Positions 1-9,463 of a DNA stretch of 64,000 nt are shown in pieces (the first letter of the stretch is position 1; each line of letters opens with the position of its first letter). Source of the stretch: Coriobacteriia bacterium. Lineage in GTDB: Bacteria; Actinomycetota; Coriobacteriia; Coriobacteriales; Eggerthellaceae. The stretch is taken from NCBI GenBank assembly GCA_030536315.1, contig JAUNQF010000003.1:47456-111455 (forward strand). Reading direction: 5' to 3'. A program made the translations under genes and the position numbers. Under the pieces are notes generated by a model that searched no databases, was not told the DNA's origin, and saw only the letters and a list, made by a program, of their open reading frames with translations.

Positions 1-617
1 TTGCTGAAAAGTTTGGTTTCGACAAAAAGTATCGCGCAATTGGTATTGTTGGTGGTAGAACAGGTGCTGGTCCTCATATCTTCGCTGCTGATGAAGGTGT
101 TAAGGGCAGCAAGGCTGACATTTTATTGATTGAACTACCAAGAGACACTAAGGGCGGTGCTGGTCATGGTAACTTAATCATTTTTGGCGCAGAAGACGTT
201 TCTGATGTCAAAAGAGCCGTAGAAATTACACTTAAAGAGCTTGACAGAACTTTTGGTGATGTTTATGGCAACGAAGCTGGTCACCTAGAGTTCCAATACA
301 CTGCAAGAGCAGACGCTGTACTTAATAAAGCATTTGGCGCTCCAATTGGAGAGGCATTTGCTATTACAGTTGCTGGTCCTGCTAGCATTGGTGTAGTACT
401 TGCAGATACTGCAGTAAAGGCTGCAACAGTTGATGTTGTTGGACTTTCTACTCCAGGCAATGGTGGAACAAGTTTCTCTAACGAGGTAATCTTGACATTC
501 ACTGGCGAAAATGGCGCTGTAAAGCAAGCTGTTATGGCTGCTAGGGATATTGGACTGAAGCTCTTAGGTGCATTAGGCGACGAACCTGTTTCAACAACAA
601 AGCCATATATTGTATAA
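1..617 (+). CDS. pduB: Microcompartment shell protein PduB, 5' end outside the window
   Basis: Trimeric shell protein with tandem BMC domains, forming facets of the 1,2-propanediol microcompartment and probably a pore for small substrates. The reading frame is open from base 3 and starts inside the first domain (RTGAGPHIFAADE), so only the N-terminus is missing. Motifs close to known PduB follow: IELPRDTKGGAGHG, ALKELDRTFGDVY-like text and a second-domain segment with SFSNE. It ends in TAA 49 bp before pduC. A nearby in-frame TTG should not be taken as the start, because homology runs across it. Identity is secure; the true start is upstream of the window. Confidence 0.93.
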   Translation, partial: AEKFGFDKKYRAIGIVGGRTGAGPHIFAADEGVKGSKADILLIELPRDTKGGAGHGNLIIFGAEDVSDVKRAVEITLKELDRTFGDVYGNEAGHLEFQYTARADAVLNKAFGAPIGEAFAITVAGPASIGVVLADTAVKAATVDVVGLSTPGNGGTSFSNEVILTFTGENGAVKQAVMAARDIGLKLLGALGDEPVSTTKPYIV

Positions 618-665
618 CAGGGAAATTTTAAACTGCAAGAAACTTATAAGTAATAGGAGAATATT

Positions 666-2327
666 ATGAAAAAATCTAAAAGATTTGAAGTGCTTGCCAA
701 TCGTCCTGTTAACAAAGATGGTTTCGTTGAGGAATGGCCAGAAGAAGGCCTAATTGCAATGAATAGTCCACTTGACCCTAAACCTTCAGTGAAGGTTGAA
801 AACGGTGTTATAGTGGAGATGGATGGCAAGTCAAGAGATCAATTTGACATGATTGATACATTTATAGCTGATCATGCTGTAATTGTTGAAAATGCCGAAA
901 AAGTATGCCAGACAGATTCTCTAAAGATCGCTCGCATGCTTTGCGACATTAATGTCACAAGAGATCAGGTTCTTGAATACACACTTTCTATGACTCCAGC
1001 AAAAGCAGTTGATGTTCTTAACAATATGACAGTTCTTGAGATGATGATGGGCGTTACCAAAATGCGTGCAAGAAAGCAACCATCTAATCAGGCTCATGTA
1101 ACAAACGTTAAGGATAGTGCAGTTCAAATTGCTGCAGATGCAGCGGAAGGTGCACTTCGTGGCTTCGATGAATTAGAGACAACTGTAGGTGTTGGACGTT
1201 TTGCTCCTACTAATGCTATTGGTATTTTGATTGGGTCGCAAGTTGGCCGCCCAGGTGTTCTTACTCAATGTGCATTAGAAGAGGCAACAGAGCTACAGCT
1301 TGGAATGAGAGGCTTCACCGCTTATGCAGAAACTATTTCGGTATATGGTACTGAGCAAGTTTTTACAGACGGTGATGATACTCCTTATTCAAAAGCATTT
1401 TTGGCTTCATGTTATGCATCTCGCGGACTTAAGATGAGATTTACATCTGGGTCTGGTTCTGAGGTATTAATGGGCTTTGCTGATGGAAAGTCAATGTTGT
1501 ATTTGGAATCTCGATGCTTGTTTGTAACTAAGGGTGCTGGTTCTCAGGGTACACAAAACGGTTCAGTTTCATGCGTTGGTGTTCCTGGTGCTGTTCCTGG
1601 TGGTGTTAGAGAAATCTTAGCTGAAAATCTTCTTGCAATGATGCTTGGTCTTGAGTGTGCTTCGTCTAACGATCAAACATTTACTCACTCAGATCTTCGA
1701 AGAGTTGCAAGATCTTTGATGCAAATGGTTCCTGGAACAGATTTTATTTGTTCAGGTTACAGCTCAACACCTAACTATGACAACATGTTTGCTGGTTCTA
1801 ACTGGGATGCAGAAGACTATGATGACTGGAATGTTATTCAGCGCGATCTTAAGATTGATGCTGGTCTTCGTCCAGTTAAAGAAGACGAAGTTGTTGCAGC
1901 AAGAAACAAAGCTGCAAGAGCTATGCAAGGTCTATTCAAGGAACTTGGTCTTCCAGAAATTACCGATGAAGAAGTAGAGGCGGCAACCTATGCTCATGGT
2001 AGTCAAGAAATTATCGACAGGAATACTGTTGAGGATATCAAGGCTATCGAAGAAATGATGAACAGAGGCGTTACTGCTATCGACTTCATTAAAGGTTTGA
2101 ACAATGCAGGCTTTCCTGATATTGCCGAGAGCATCTTTAACATGACAAAGCAAAAGGTTGCAGGTGATTACTTACACACTTCTGCAATTATCAAAGATTG
2201 GCATGTTATTAGTGCTGTTAACCAGCCTAACGACTACAACGGTCCAATGACTGGTTATCAGGTAGAAGGCAAGACTTGGGATGACATTAAAAACATTGAT
2301 CGCGCTATAGCCGCGACGGACATTTAA
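666..2327 (+). CDS. pduC: Propanediol dehydratase, large subunit
   Basis: Catalytic alpha subunit of the adenosylcobalamin-dependent diol dehydratase, which converts 1,2-propanediol to propionaldehyde (glycerol is also a usual substrate of the family). The 553-residue length and the N-terminal text (FEVLANRPVNKDGFVEEWPE) match PduC along its whole length. A ribosome-binding site (ataggag) lies 7 bp before the ATG. It is followed 13 bp later by the medium subunit gene. All Trp codons are TGG. Diol rather than glycerol dehydratase is inferred from the pdu context; sequence alone by eye does not separate the two. The enzyme needs B12, matching the cobalamin importer at 44020-46578. Confidence 0.95.
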   Translation: MKKSKRFEVLANRPVNKDGFVEEWPEEGLIAMNSPLDPKPSVKVENGVIVEMDGKSRDQFDMIDTFIADHAVIVENAEKVCQTDSLKIARMLCDINVTRDQVLEYTLSMTPAKAVDVLNNMTVLEMMMGVTKMRARKQPSNQAHVTNVKDSAVQIAADAAEGALRGFDELETTVGVGRFAPTNAIGILIGSQVGRPGVLTQCALEEATELQLGMRGFTAYAETISVYGTEQVFTDGDDTPYSKAFLASCYASRGLKMRFTSGSGSEVLMGFADGKSMLYLESRCLFVTKGAGSQGTQNGSVSCVGVPGAVPGGVREILAENLLAMMLGLECASSNDQTFTHSDLRRVARSLMQMVPGTDFICSGYSSTPNYDNMFAGSNWDAEDYDDWNVIQRDLKIDAGLRPVKEDEVVAARNKAARAMQGLFKELGLPEITDEEVEAATYAHGSQEIIDRNTVEDIKAIEEMMNRGVTAIDFIKGLNNAGFPDIAESIFNMTKQKVAGDYLHTSAIIKDWHVISAVNQPNDYNGPMTGYQVEGKTWDDIKNIDRAIAATDI

Positions 2328-2340
2328 GGAGGGTTGAACA

Positions 2341-2994
2341 ATGGCAATTGATGAAAAAATAATTCGAGACGCTGTCGCTAGTGTTTTACGCGACTTAAAT
2401 GTAGACAACAATGCAAGCAAACCTGCTTCGGCAAAAAAGGCTAATGTTCCACTAAGCATAACTTTTGGTGACAAAGGCGATGCTCAAAAAGGAACAAAGT
2501 CCGATGAAGTAGTAATTGGTATTGGTCCAGCTTTTGGTGTTCACCAAACCGCTACAATTATTGACCTTCCTCATGATAAGGTTCTAAAAGAAGTTATTGC
2601 TGGAATTGAGGAAGAAGGTTGTAGCTACAGAATTGTTAGAGTTTACCAAACATCTGATGCTTCGTTTGTTGCTCATCATGCAGCGAAGCTTTCGGGTTCT
2701 GGTATTGGTGTTGGCATTCAATCTAAGGGTACAACAGTTATCCATCAAAAAGATTTGCCACCTCTTTCTAACTTAGAGTTGTTCCCACAAGCTCCATTGC
2801 TAGATTATGAAGCATTCAGAAACATTGGTAAGAATGCTGCAAAATATGCGAAGGGGCAGACTCCGGAACCAATTCCTGTAAAGAACGACCAAATGGCAAG
2901 ACCACGTTATCAGGCTATTGCAGCCCTTCTTCATATCAAAGAAACAAAATTCTGCGATACAAATAAGAAGGACCAAGAAGTATCTATAGGTTAG
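2341..2994 (+). CDS. pduD: Propanediol dehydratase, medium subunit
   Basis: Beta subunit of the diol dehydratase, 217 residues, cofactor-binding partner of PduC. The body carries the family text around residues 58-105 ([18 protein letters not shown]). The first ~20 residues ([19 protein letters not shown]) form a predicted amphipathic helix separated from the core by a flexible Ala/Lys linker. Such extensions act as microcompartment encapsulation peptides in known Pdu systems. Very similar starts occur on PduE, PduP and the PduO-like protein here. A strong ribosome-binding site (aaggaggg) precedes the ATG. Confidence 0.94.
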   Translation: MAIDEKIIRDAVASVLRDLNVDNNASKPASAKKANVPLSITFGDKGDAQKGTKSDEVVIGIGPAFGVHQTATIIDLPHDKVLKEVIAGIEEEGCSYRIVRVYQTSDASFVAHHAAKLSGSGIGVGIQSKGTTVIHQKDLPPLSNLELFPQAPLLDYEAFRNIGKNAAKYAKGQTPEPIPVKNDQMARPRYQAIAALLHIKETKFCDTNKKDQEVSIG

Positions 2995-3012
2995 TGGACG
3001 GGGAGGATAATT

Positions 3013-3537
3013 ATGAATAATGAAGAATTAGTAAGTAAAATTACTCAAGAAGTTCTTAAAAAGATGGATTCTCCATCCTCTGGTGCCACTAAGGTAAGTA
3101 GCTCTACTGCAGCTGCTGGAAGTACTGGAATGGATAAATCAAACTATCCATTAGGAGAAAAATCTGCTGATAAGATTTATTCTTCAACTGGTAAAAAATT
3201 GTCAGAAATGACAATGCAGCAAGTTTTAGATGGCAAGCTTAAGGCGGAGGATATTCGTATTGCTCCAGAAACCTTAAACATGCAAGCAGATGTTGCTGAT
3301 TCTGTAAAGAATTACCCATTTGCTAAAAACTTAAGAAGAGCATCGGAGCTAATTGCTGTACCAGATGATAGACTTCTTGAAATTTACAATGCACTTCGTC
3401 CAGGCAGATCTTCACAGAAAGAACTGCTTGACATTGCGGACGAATTGAGAAATAAATACCATGCTGAAACTTCTGCAAAATTAGTAGAAGAAGCCGCTGA
3501 GGTTTATACAAAAAGAAATAAACTAAGAGTAGATTAA
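3013..3537 (+). CDS. pduE: Propanediol dehydratase, small subunit
   Basis: Gamma subunit of the diol dehydratase, 174 residues. The N-terminus (MNNEELVSKITQEVLKKM) is an amphipathic helix followed by a Ser/Ala/Gly-rich linker, as in targeted cargo proteins. The core has the YPLGEKSADKIYSSTGKKL segment and the LRPGRSS motif near residue 136. The ribosome-binding site is ggggagg. It ends in TAA and is followed by an 88-bp gap with a strong hairpin before pduG, so it may close the catalytic part of the operon as a separately processed or more abundant message. Confidence 0.94.
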   Translation: MNNEELVSKITQEVLKKMDSPSSGATKVSSSTAAAGSTGMDKSNYPLGEKSADKIYSSTGKKLSEMTMQQVLDGKLKAEDIRIAPETLNMQADVADSVKNYPFAKNLRRASELIAVPDDRLLEIYNALRPGRSSQKELLDIADELRNKYHAETSAKLVEEAAEVYTKRNKLRVD

Positions 3538-3569
3538 TTTCTACCACTTAAATTTCTTATATTATTTTT

Positions 3570-3596
3570 CGCTTAGCAAGACAATCTTGCTAGGCG
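3570..3596 (+). promoter_or_regulatory. Stable hairpin between pduE and pduG
   Basis: A 12-bp stem (one G-T pair, otherwise perfect) closes a CAA triloop between the dehydratase and reactivase genes. There is no T-run after it, so it is not a classic intrinsic terminator on either strand. It probably stabilises the 3' end of the pduBCDE message or marks a processing site; that role is inference. Confidence 0.55.
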
Positions 3597-3625
3597 GGAA
3601 TGGTATATGTTGAATTGAGCAAATT

Positions 3626-5443
3626 ATGGGAATAATTGCAGGTATAGACATAGGTAATGCGACCACAGAAACAGCCATTGCTGATATCAACGGCAATGAA
3701 GTTAATGTGTTGTCTAGTGGTATATCTATGACTACGGGCATTAAAGGCACAAGCGAAAATGTCCATGGTTTGTTCACTTCTTTAACAGAAGCTCTTAAAA
3801 AAGCTAATCTCGATATCAAAGATTTATCTGAGATTAGAATAAACGAAGCCGCACCTGTAATTGGGGATGTAGCTATGGAGACTATCACAGAAACCATAAT
3901 TACAGAATCCACAATGATTGGCCATAATCCTGAAACTCCAGGAGGACTTGGCACAGGTGCTGGCTTCACAACACTTATTAATGACATAAATAATATCAAC
4001 GACGACAAAGAATATGTTGTTGTAATTCCAAAAGAAATTGGCTTCGAAGAAGCCGCAAGAATTATTAATGATAATTCGGATAGGTTGAAAATTCAGGGCG
4101 CTATTGTTCAAAGCGACGATGGCGTTCTTATAAATAATCGTTTGGATAAAAAAATTCCTATAGTTGATGAGGTTAAACTCATTGACAAAGTGCCAATTGG
4201 TATGTATTCGGCTATTGAAGTTGCTGATGTAGGTGAGGTTATTCAAGTTTTGTCTAATCCTTACGGAATAGCAACATTGTTTTCCCTTGATTCCGAAGAG
4301 ACGAAGCACGTTGTTCCAATTGCTAGGGCACTTATTGGCAACAGGTCTGCTGTGGTTATTAAAACTCCAGAGGGAGATGTCAAAGAAAGGTCGATTCCAG
4401 CTGGCTTCGTTGAATTTATAGGGGATAAGAAAACTGCAAAAATTGATATTGACCGTGGTGCTAAAGAGATAATGGACACCATGGAAAAAGTTGGTGAGCT
4501 ACAAGATGTCAAAGGTGAGAGCGGAACTAATGCAGGAGGCATGTTTGAAAAAGTTCGCGTTGTAATGTCTCAGCTTACACAATTGCAACCAAAAGATATT
4601 CATGTTCAAGACTTACTTGCCGTAGACACTTTAACACCTAAGGCTGTTAAAGGTGGTTTGGCCAACGAGTTTTCTAAGGAAAGCGCGGTTGGTGTTGCAG
4701 TTATGGTTCAAGCTGACAAGCTACAACTTGAACAAATCGCAAATGATTTGTCTAATAAATTAGATGTTGAAGTAACTGTTGGAGGCGTCGAAGCTGATAT
4801 GGCAATTCGAGGCGCTCTTACAACTCCAGGCACCAATAAACCAATTGCGATTCTTGACATGGGAGCTGGCTCAACTGACGCTTCGATAATGACGCCGGAT
4901 GGGAAGATCACTTCGATTCATTTGGCTGGTGCTGGTAATATGGTTTCAATGCTCATTCAAGCTGAACTTGGATTGGATGACTTCGAAACTGCCGAATCAA
5001 TCAAGAAATTCCCTTTGTGCAAAGTTGAAAGTATGTTCCATGTTCGTCACGAAGATGGAACAGTCGAATTTTTCGATAAGCCACTAAGTCCGGATACTTT
5101 TGCAAGAGTTTGCATAATCACTGATGACGGGTTGGTTCCTTTAGAAAAGTTTAATTCTGTAGAGACAATTCGTCAGGTTAGAAGACAATGCAAAGAAAAG
5201 GTGTTTGTTACGAATGCGATAAGAGCATTAACTACAGTTTCGCCAACCAATAACGTTCGCGACATCCAATTTGTTGTAATGGTTGGAGGATCGGCGCTCG
5301 ACTTCGAAATTCCACAGCTTGTAACAGATGCTTTGTCAAAATATAGCGTGGTTTCTGGTAGAGGAAATATTAGAGGTGTTGAAGGTCCTCGTAATGCAGT
5401 TGCAACAGGACTTGTTTTATCGGTTGTGGAGGGCGAAGTGTAA
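3626..5443 (+). CDS. pduG: Diol dehydratase reactivase, large subunit
   Basis: ATP-dependent chaperone-like alpha subunit that expels damaged cobalamin from inactivated PduCDE. At 605 residues it has the expected full length. It opens with the actin-like ATPase phosphate-1 motif (AGIDIGNATTETA) and carries the second nucleotide motif near residue 413 (AILDMGAGSTDASI). Its stop codon overlaps the start of pduH by one base (TAATG), so the two subunits are translationally coupled. The ribosome-binding site is weak (ttgagcaaatt), unlike the strong sites of its neighbours. All Trp codons are standard, so it is unaffected by the code change. Confidence 0.94.
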   Translation: MGIIAGIDIGNATTETAIADINGNEVNVLSSGISMTTGIKGTSENVHGLFTSLTEALKKANLDIKDLSEIRINEAAPVIGDVAMETITETIITESTMIGHNPETPGGLGTGAGFTTLINDINNINDDKEYVVVIPKEIGFEEAARIINDNSDRLKIQGAIVQSDDGVLINNRLDKKIPIVDEVKLIDKVPIGMYSAIEVADVGEVIQVLSNPYGIATLFSLDSEETKHVVPIARALIGNRSAVVIKTPEGDVKERSIPAGFVEFIGDKKTAKIDIDRGAKEIMDTMEKVGELQDVKGESGTNAGGMFEKVRVVMSQLTQLQPKDIHVQDLLAVDTLTPKAVKGGLANEFSKESAVGVAVMVQADKLQLEQIANDLSNKLDVEVTVGGVEADMAIRGALTTPGTNKPIAILDMGAGSTDASIMTPDGKITSIHLAGAGNMVSMLIQAELGLDDFETAESIKKFPLCKVESMFHVRHEDGTVEFFDKPLSPDTFARVCIITDDGLVPLEKFNSVETIRQVRRQCKEKVFVTNAIRALTTVSPTNNVRDIQFVVMVGGSALDFEIPQLVTDALSKYSVVSGRGNIRGVEGPRNAVATGLVLSVVEGEV

Positions 5444-5808
5444 TGGCGCAGTCTCAAGTAAATACTAACAAGCCTTCTATTTTGGTAAAAGTTGCGCCTG
5501 CTTTTGATGGTTCGAGCATATTTAATAATGTACTGTTTGGAATTGAGGAAGAGGGAATACCTTACACTGTTGATGTTGCTCAAGATAGCACGCTTATGAC
5601 TCGGAATTTGTCTTACGAAGCAAGCAGCCAGAGCAATCTTGGTGTTGGAGTTGGTATTGCAGATGATGGAATTTCGGTTCATTTTGAAAAGTTAAGCGCA
5701 GATGACACCTTGTTTTGTATTGGGACAGATTCTAGTACAGATAAGATTAGAGATATTGGATCTAACGCAGCGAGAATAGTAAAGAGGATGCCGTTTAAGG
5801 CTTTATAA
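5443..5808 (+). CDS. pduH: Diol dehydratase reactivase, small subunit
   Basis: Beta subunit of the reactivase, 121 residues. It resembles the cofactor-binding part of PduD, with which it swaps during reactivation: the GIEEEGIPYTV text mirrors [11 protein letters not shown] in PduD, and GVGVGIADDGISVH mirrors [15 protein letters not shown]. It starts on the last base of the pduG stop codon. The family fold and gene position leave little doubt. Confidence 0.9.
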   Translation: MAQSQVNTNKPSILVKVAPAFDGSSIFNNVLFGIEEEGIPYTVDVAQDSTLMTRNLSYEASSQSNLGVGVGIADDGISVHFEKLSADDTLFCIGTDSSTDKIRDIGSNAARIVKRMPFKAL

Positions 5809-5839
5809 ATATTTAGACTCTGGTTTAAAGGAGAGGATA

Positions 5840-6295
5840 ATGAAAAAAGCACTTGGATTGATTGAAACGATGGGTCTTACAGCCAGTATTACAGCAGCTG
5901 ATGCAGCAGTAAAATCAGCTAATGTTGTGCTGTTAGGCCGTGAAAATACAAGAGGTGCTGGTTTGACTTCGATTAAGTTCGAAGGAGACGTTGGAGCTGT
6001 TAAGGCTGCAGTTGACGCTGGAGTAATGGCTGCATCTGCAGTTGGCGAAGTTGTTTCGGCTCATGTTATACCAAGGCCAGATGACGCTATTGATAACATT
6101 TGTGTTTTCAATGAAAGAATGATCAACGGCACCAGCAAAGCAAAGCCTTCTCCTAAGGCCGTTAAACAAGCTCCAGCTAAGGCCGCTAAAAAACCTGTGA
6201 ATAAAAAAAGTTCTGCTCCAGTAAAAAAGCAAGTAAAGAAAAGTCCAAGCAGAAAGACCAACACTAAGAGTAGTAAAAGTAAAGGCAAGAAGTAA
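5840..6295 (+). CDS. Single-domain microcompartment shell protein with a basic low-complexity tail
   Basis: Residues 1-90 form one BMC domain (MKKALGLIETMGLTASITAADA, then VPRPDDAI-like end), the hexagonal shell-tile fold of PduA/J/K. Residues from about 98 to 151 are almost wholly Lys, Ala, Pro and Ser, a strongly basic disordered tail. PduK also has a BMC domain with a C-terminal extension, so this may be a PduK counterpart, but I see no Cys cluster in the tail. The tail might bind RNA, DNA, polyphosphate or acidic cargo; that is inference. Ribosome-binding site ggagagg. It is the only single-BMC gene in the window. Confidence 0.85.
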   Translation: MKKALGLIETMGLTASITAADAAVKSANVVLLGRENTRGAGLTSIKFEGDVGAVKAAVDAGVMAASAVGEVVSAHVIPRPDDAIDNICVFNERMINGTSKAKPSPKAVKQAPAKAAKKPVNKKSSAPVKKQVKKSPSRKTNTKSSKSKGKK

Positions 6296-6301
6296 TAGGT
6301 T

Positions 6302-6784
6302 ATGAACAAAGATGTAGATAAAATAATTAAAGATGTAGTTGCTAAAGTTTTAGCTGAATACGACTTGAAAAAGGGCGCTATCTCTAAGGAGCTTAACTTG
6401 GCATATGCTAAAAAGCTTGCTGAGTTTGCAGAATTTAAGGCTACTCAAATGGGAATTAAATGTGTGTTCTCTGTTGTGGATAGCGTTGGTGACACTATGT
6501 TGCTTCATCGCATGAATGGGTCGCTTCGGATCTCTATTGAGCTTTCACAAAATAAAGCATTTACGGCCGAAGAGCTTCGTATGCCAACAGAAGAGCTTGC
6601 AAAAATTAGTGTCCCGGGCGAGTCGCTCTACAGCATAGATAATTGTTATGGAGGCCGCATTACCTTAGTTCCTGGTGGCTTCCCATTATATAAAGACGGC
6701 GAGGTTATTGGTGCTATTGGAGTTAGCGGAGGCACCGCAGAAGAGGATTGCGAAATCGCAAATTACGTTTTAGATAATTTATAA
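6302..6784 (+). CDS. PduO C-terminal (GlcG/HbpS-like) domain protein
   Basis: A 160-residue protein whose residues ~30-160 match the GlcG/HbpS fold found at the C-terminus of PduO (SVVDSVGDTMLLHRM, NKAFTA, GGFPLYKDGEVIGAIGVSGGTAEED). Some members bind haem or corrinoid. The adenosyltransferase domain of PduO is absent, so adenosylation of B12 must be done by a gene outside the window. The first ~22 residues (MNKDVDKIIKDVVAKVLAEY) form an amphipathic helix like those on PduD and PduP, suggesting import into the compartment. The ribosome-binding site is poor (aatagg). Confidence 0.85.
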   Translation: MNKDVDKIIKDVVAKVLAEYDLKKGAISKELNLAYAKKLAEFAEFKATQMGIKCVFSVVDSVGDTMLLHRMNGSLRISIELSQNKAFTAEELRMPTEELAKISVPGESLYSIDNCYGGRITLVPGGFPLYKDGEVIGAIGVSGGTAEEDCEIANYVLDNL

Positions 6785-6808
6785 AAGTTTTGTTTTTAGG
6801 AGGCTTTT

Positions 6809-8230
6809 ATGGAAATAGATGAAAAAATTATTGAAGAAATTGTTAATGAGGTTGTAAAGTCTACAAAATCTTCAGGTGGCGAAGTTGCTGCAACCGGTTC
6901 TTCGGCGGGCAATTTAGGAATCTTCGACACTATGGAAGATGCTGTCAATGCTGCAGATGAGGCTTTCAAAAAGTACTTGCATTGCAGCTTTGATGACAGA
7001 AGAAAATTCGTTCAGGCAATCAGGGATACCGCATTGGATGAATCTCATCTACAGGAAATGGCAGAAAACACTGTCAAAGAAACTGGAATGGGCGAGGTTC
7101 ATTACAAACTTGCGAAGAATAGATTAGCAGCTGAGCAAACTCCTGGCGTAGAAGACTTATACACTTCTGCTCTAAATGGTGATGATGGTCTTACAACCGT
7201 TGAATATTCTCCATTTGGAGTTGTTGGATCAATTACTCCTACAACAAATCCAACAGAGACCATTATTAACAATTCAATTGGAATGTTAGCCGCGGGCGAT
7301 ACTGTTGTATTTAGCCCTCATCCTAAAGCAAAAAATGTAACTATTAAATTGGTTCAATGAATTAACGAAGCCCTCGAAAAGGCTGGTGCACCTAAAAACC
7401 TTGTTTGCACAGTTTCGGAGCCTTCGATAGAAAACACTCAAGCAATGCTTGAAAACAAAAAGATTCGCATGTTAGTTGCTACTGGCGGTCCTGCTATTGT
7501 TAATAAAGTCCTTTCAAGCGGGAAGAAGGCCATTGGTGCTGGCGCAGGTAATCCACCAGCAGTTGTTGATGAGACCGCTGATATTGAAAAAGCAGCTAAA
7601 GACATCATTGATGGATGTAGCTTCGATAATAATTTGCCTTGCACATCTGAAAAAGAAGTTATTGCAGTTGATTCTATTGCAGACTTTTTGATGTTCAACA
7701 TGAAAAAATCTGGCGGATATGAACTGAAAGACCCAGATCAAATTAAAAAGTTAGTTGAGCTAACGACTGTTGACGGCAAAAGTCCTAACAAAGATTTTGT
7801 TGGTAAAAGCGCAAAATATATTTTGGATAAAATTGGTATTAATGTTGGCGATGAAATTAAAGTTATTTTTATGGAGACTGAATTTGAGCATCCATTTGTT
7901 CAAGTTGAAATGCTTATGCCAATTTTGCCAGTTGTTCGCGTAGAAGATTGCGATAAGGCAATGGAGCTTGCTGTTATTGCTGAGCATGGCAATAGGCACA
8001 CAGCAATGATGCATTCGAAAAACATCGACAGGTTGCTTAAGTTCCATAAGATGATACAAACAACAATTTTTGTTAAAAATGGTCCTTCATATGCAGGTAT
8101 TGGATATGGCGGCGAAGGTCATGCAACATTTACCATTGCAGGCCCCACCGGCGAAGGCTTGACTTCGGCAAAAAGTTTTTCAAGAATTAGGAGATGCGTT
8201 CTTTGCGGAGTAGGCAAAGAGCTCTTATAA
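6809..8230 (+). CDS. pduP: CoA-acylating propionaldehyde dehydrogenase
   Basis: Oxidises propionaldehyde to propionyl-CoA with NAD+ inside the compartment. It is 473 residues when TGA at 7358-7360 is read as Trp (context KLVQ-W-INEALEKAG); the two halves are in the same frame and join exactly. Residues 1-18 (MEIDEKIIEEIVNEVVKS) are an encapsulation-type helix. The catalytic Cys lies in NNLPCTSEKEV, as in PduP/EutE, and GAGNPP is the nucleotide-binding loop. Ribosome-binding site aggaggc. Standard-code translation would split it into two ORFs. Confidence 0.95.
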
Positions 8231-8262
8231 ATTATTGGTTATATTAGAAAGGTTAATAAATT

Positions 8263-9459
8263 ATGAAAGTACTCGTTATTAATTGTGGAAGTTCATCGCT
8301 TAAGTATCAGCTAATTGAAATGGATGACGAATCTGTTTTGGCTAAAGGCTTGTGCGAGCGAATTGGGATTGATGGATCTGTTTTAACTCATACAAAAACA
8401 GGTCAGGACAAAGTTGTAATTGAAAAACCAATGCCATCACATAAAGAAGCAGTTCAACTTGTATTTGATGCTTTACTTGATGCTGATCATGGCGTAATTA
8501 AATCTATGGACGAAGTTTATGCTATAGGTCACAGACTCGTTCACGGAGGAAATGTATTTACGGATTCTGTAATAGTAGGAGACAAGGAAAAGGAACTTAT
8601 TAAAGAGGTTTCTGATTTAGCTCCACTTCATAATCCAGCAAACCTTCTTGGTGTTGAAGCTTGCGAAAACGTTGCTCCAGGCAAGAAAAACGTCGCTGTT
8701 TGGGATACTGCTTTTGGTATGGGCATGGATCCAAAATCTTACTTATACGCAATTCCTTACGAACTATATTTAAAGTATGGAATTAGAAAATATGGATTCC
8801 ACGGCACAAGCCACAAATATGTTACTGGTGAAGTTATTAAATTAGCTGAATTGCCGCAGAATTCTGCAAAAGTTATCGTCTGTCACTTGGGCAACGGTGC
8901 TTCGGTGTCTTGTTCTATTGGAGGCAAATGTGTTGATACTTCTATGGGCTTAACTCCGCTTGATGGTCTTATTATGGGAACAAGAAGCGGAACAATCGAC
9001 CCTGGTGCTGTTCAATATATGTGCCGCAAATTGGACATCGACATCGATAAATGCATAGACATTTTGAATAAAGAGTCTGGCGTTTTGGGTCTTTCTGGCG
9101 GTGTGTCTTCGGACTTTAGAGATATTGGAGAGGCTGCAGATGGCGGTAATGAATATGCAAAGGTAGCGCTCGAAGCTTATTGGTATAGAGTTGCTGGCTA
9201 CATTGGACAATACGTTGCATACATGAATGGCGTTGACGCAATTGCATTTACTGCTGGCGTTGGCGAAAATGATATCAACGCAAGAAAGCAAATTTGTTCT
9301 TACTTAACTTATCTTGGTGTTGAAATTGACGAAGCCGCAAACGATGTTCGTGGGGAAGTTCGACAAATTTCTACAGATAACAGTAAGGTTAAGGTTTATA
9401 TTTATCCAACTAACGAGGAACTTGCAATCGCCCGCGAGACACTTCGTTTAGTAAAATAA
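8263..9459 (+). CDS. ackA: Acetate/propionate kinase
   Basis: Converts acyl phosphate plus ADP to carboxylic acid plus ATP, the energy-yielding end of the pdu and acetyl-CoA routes. It is 398 residues, full length. Typical motifs are the N-terminal VLVINCGSSSLKYQL, HRLVHGG near residue 91, FHGTSHKYV near 180 and GNGASV near 210. In this setting it is likely to act as PduW. No phosphotransacylase (PduL) is present in the visible part of the operon. It converges with the HD-domain gene, leaving 4 bp between the stops. Confidence 0.93.
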   Translation: MKVLVINCGSSSLKYQLIEMDDESVLAKGLCERIGIDGSVLTHTKTGQDKVVIEKPMPSHKEAVQLVFDALLDADHGVIKSMDEVYAIGHRLVHGGNVFTDSVIVGDKEKELIKEVSDLAPLHNPANLLGVEACENVAPGKKNVAVWDTAFGMGMDPKSYLYAIPYELYLKYGIRKYGFHGTSHKYVTGEVIKLAELPQNSAKVIVCHLGNGASVSCSIGGKCVDTSMGLTPLDGLIMGTRSGTIDPGAVQYMCRKLDIDIDKCIDILNKESGVLGLSGGVSSDFRDIGEAADGGNEYAKVALEAYWYRVAGYIGQYVAYMNGVDAIAFTAGVGENDINARKQICSYLTYLGVEIDEAANDVRGEVRQISTDNSKVKVYIYPTNEELAIARETLRLVK

Positions 9460-9463
9460 GTGA

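Noticed and set aside
3562..4542. Long antisense ORFs under pduG and other genes
   Set aside because: They are frame shadows of well-recognised genes without ribosome-binding sites or family motifs.
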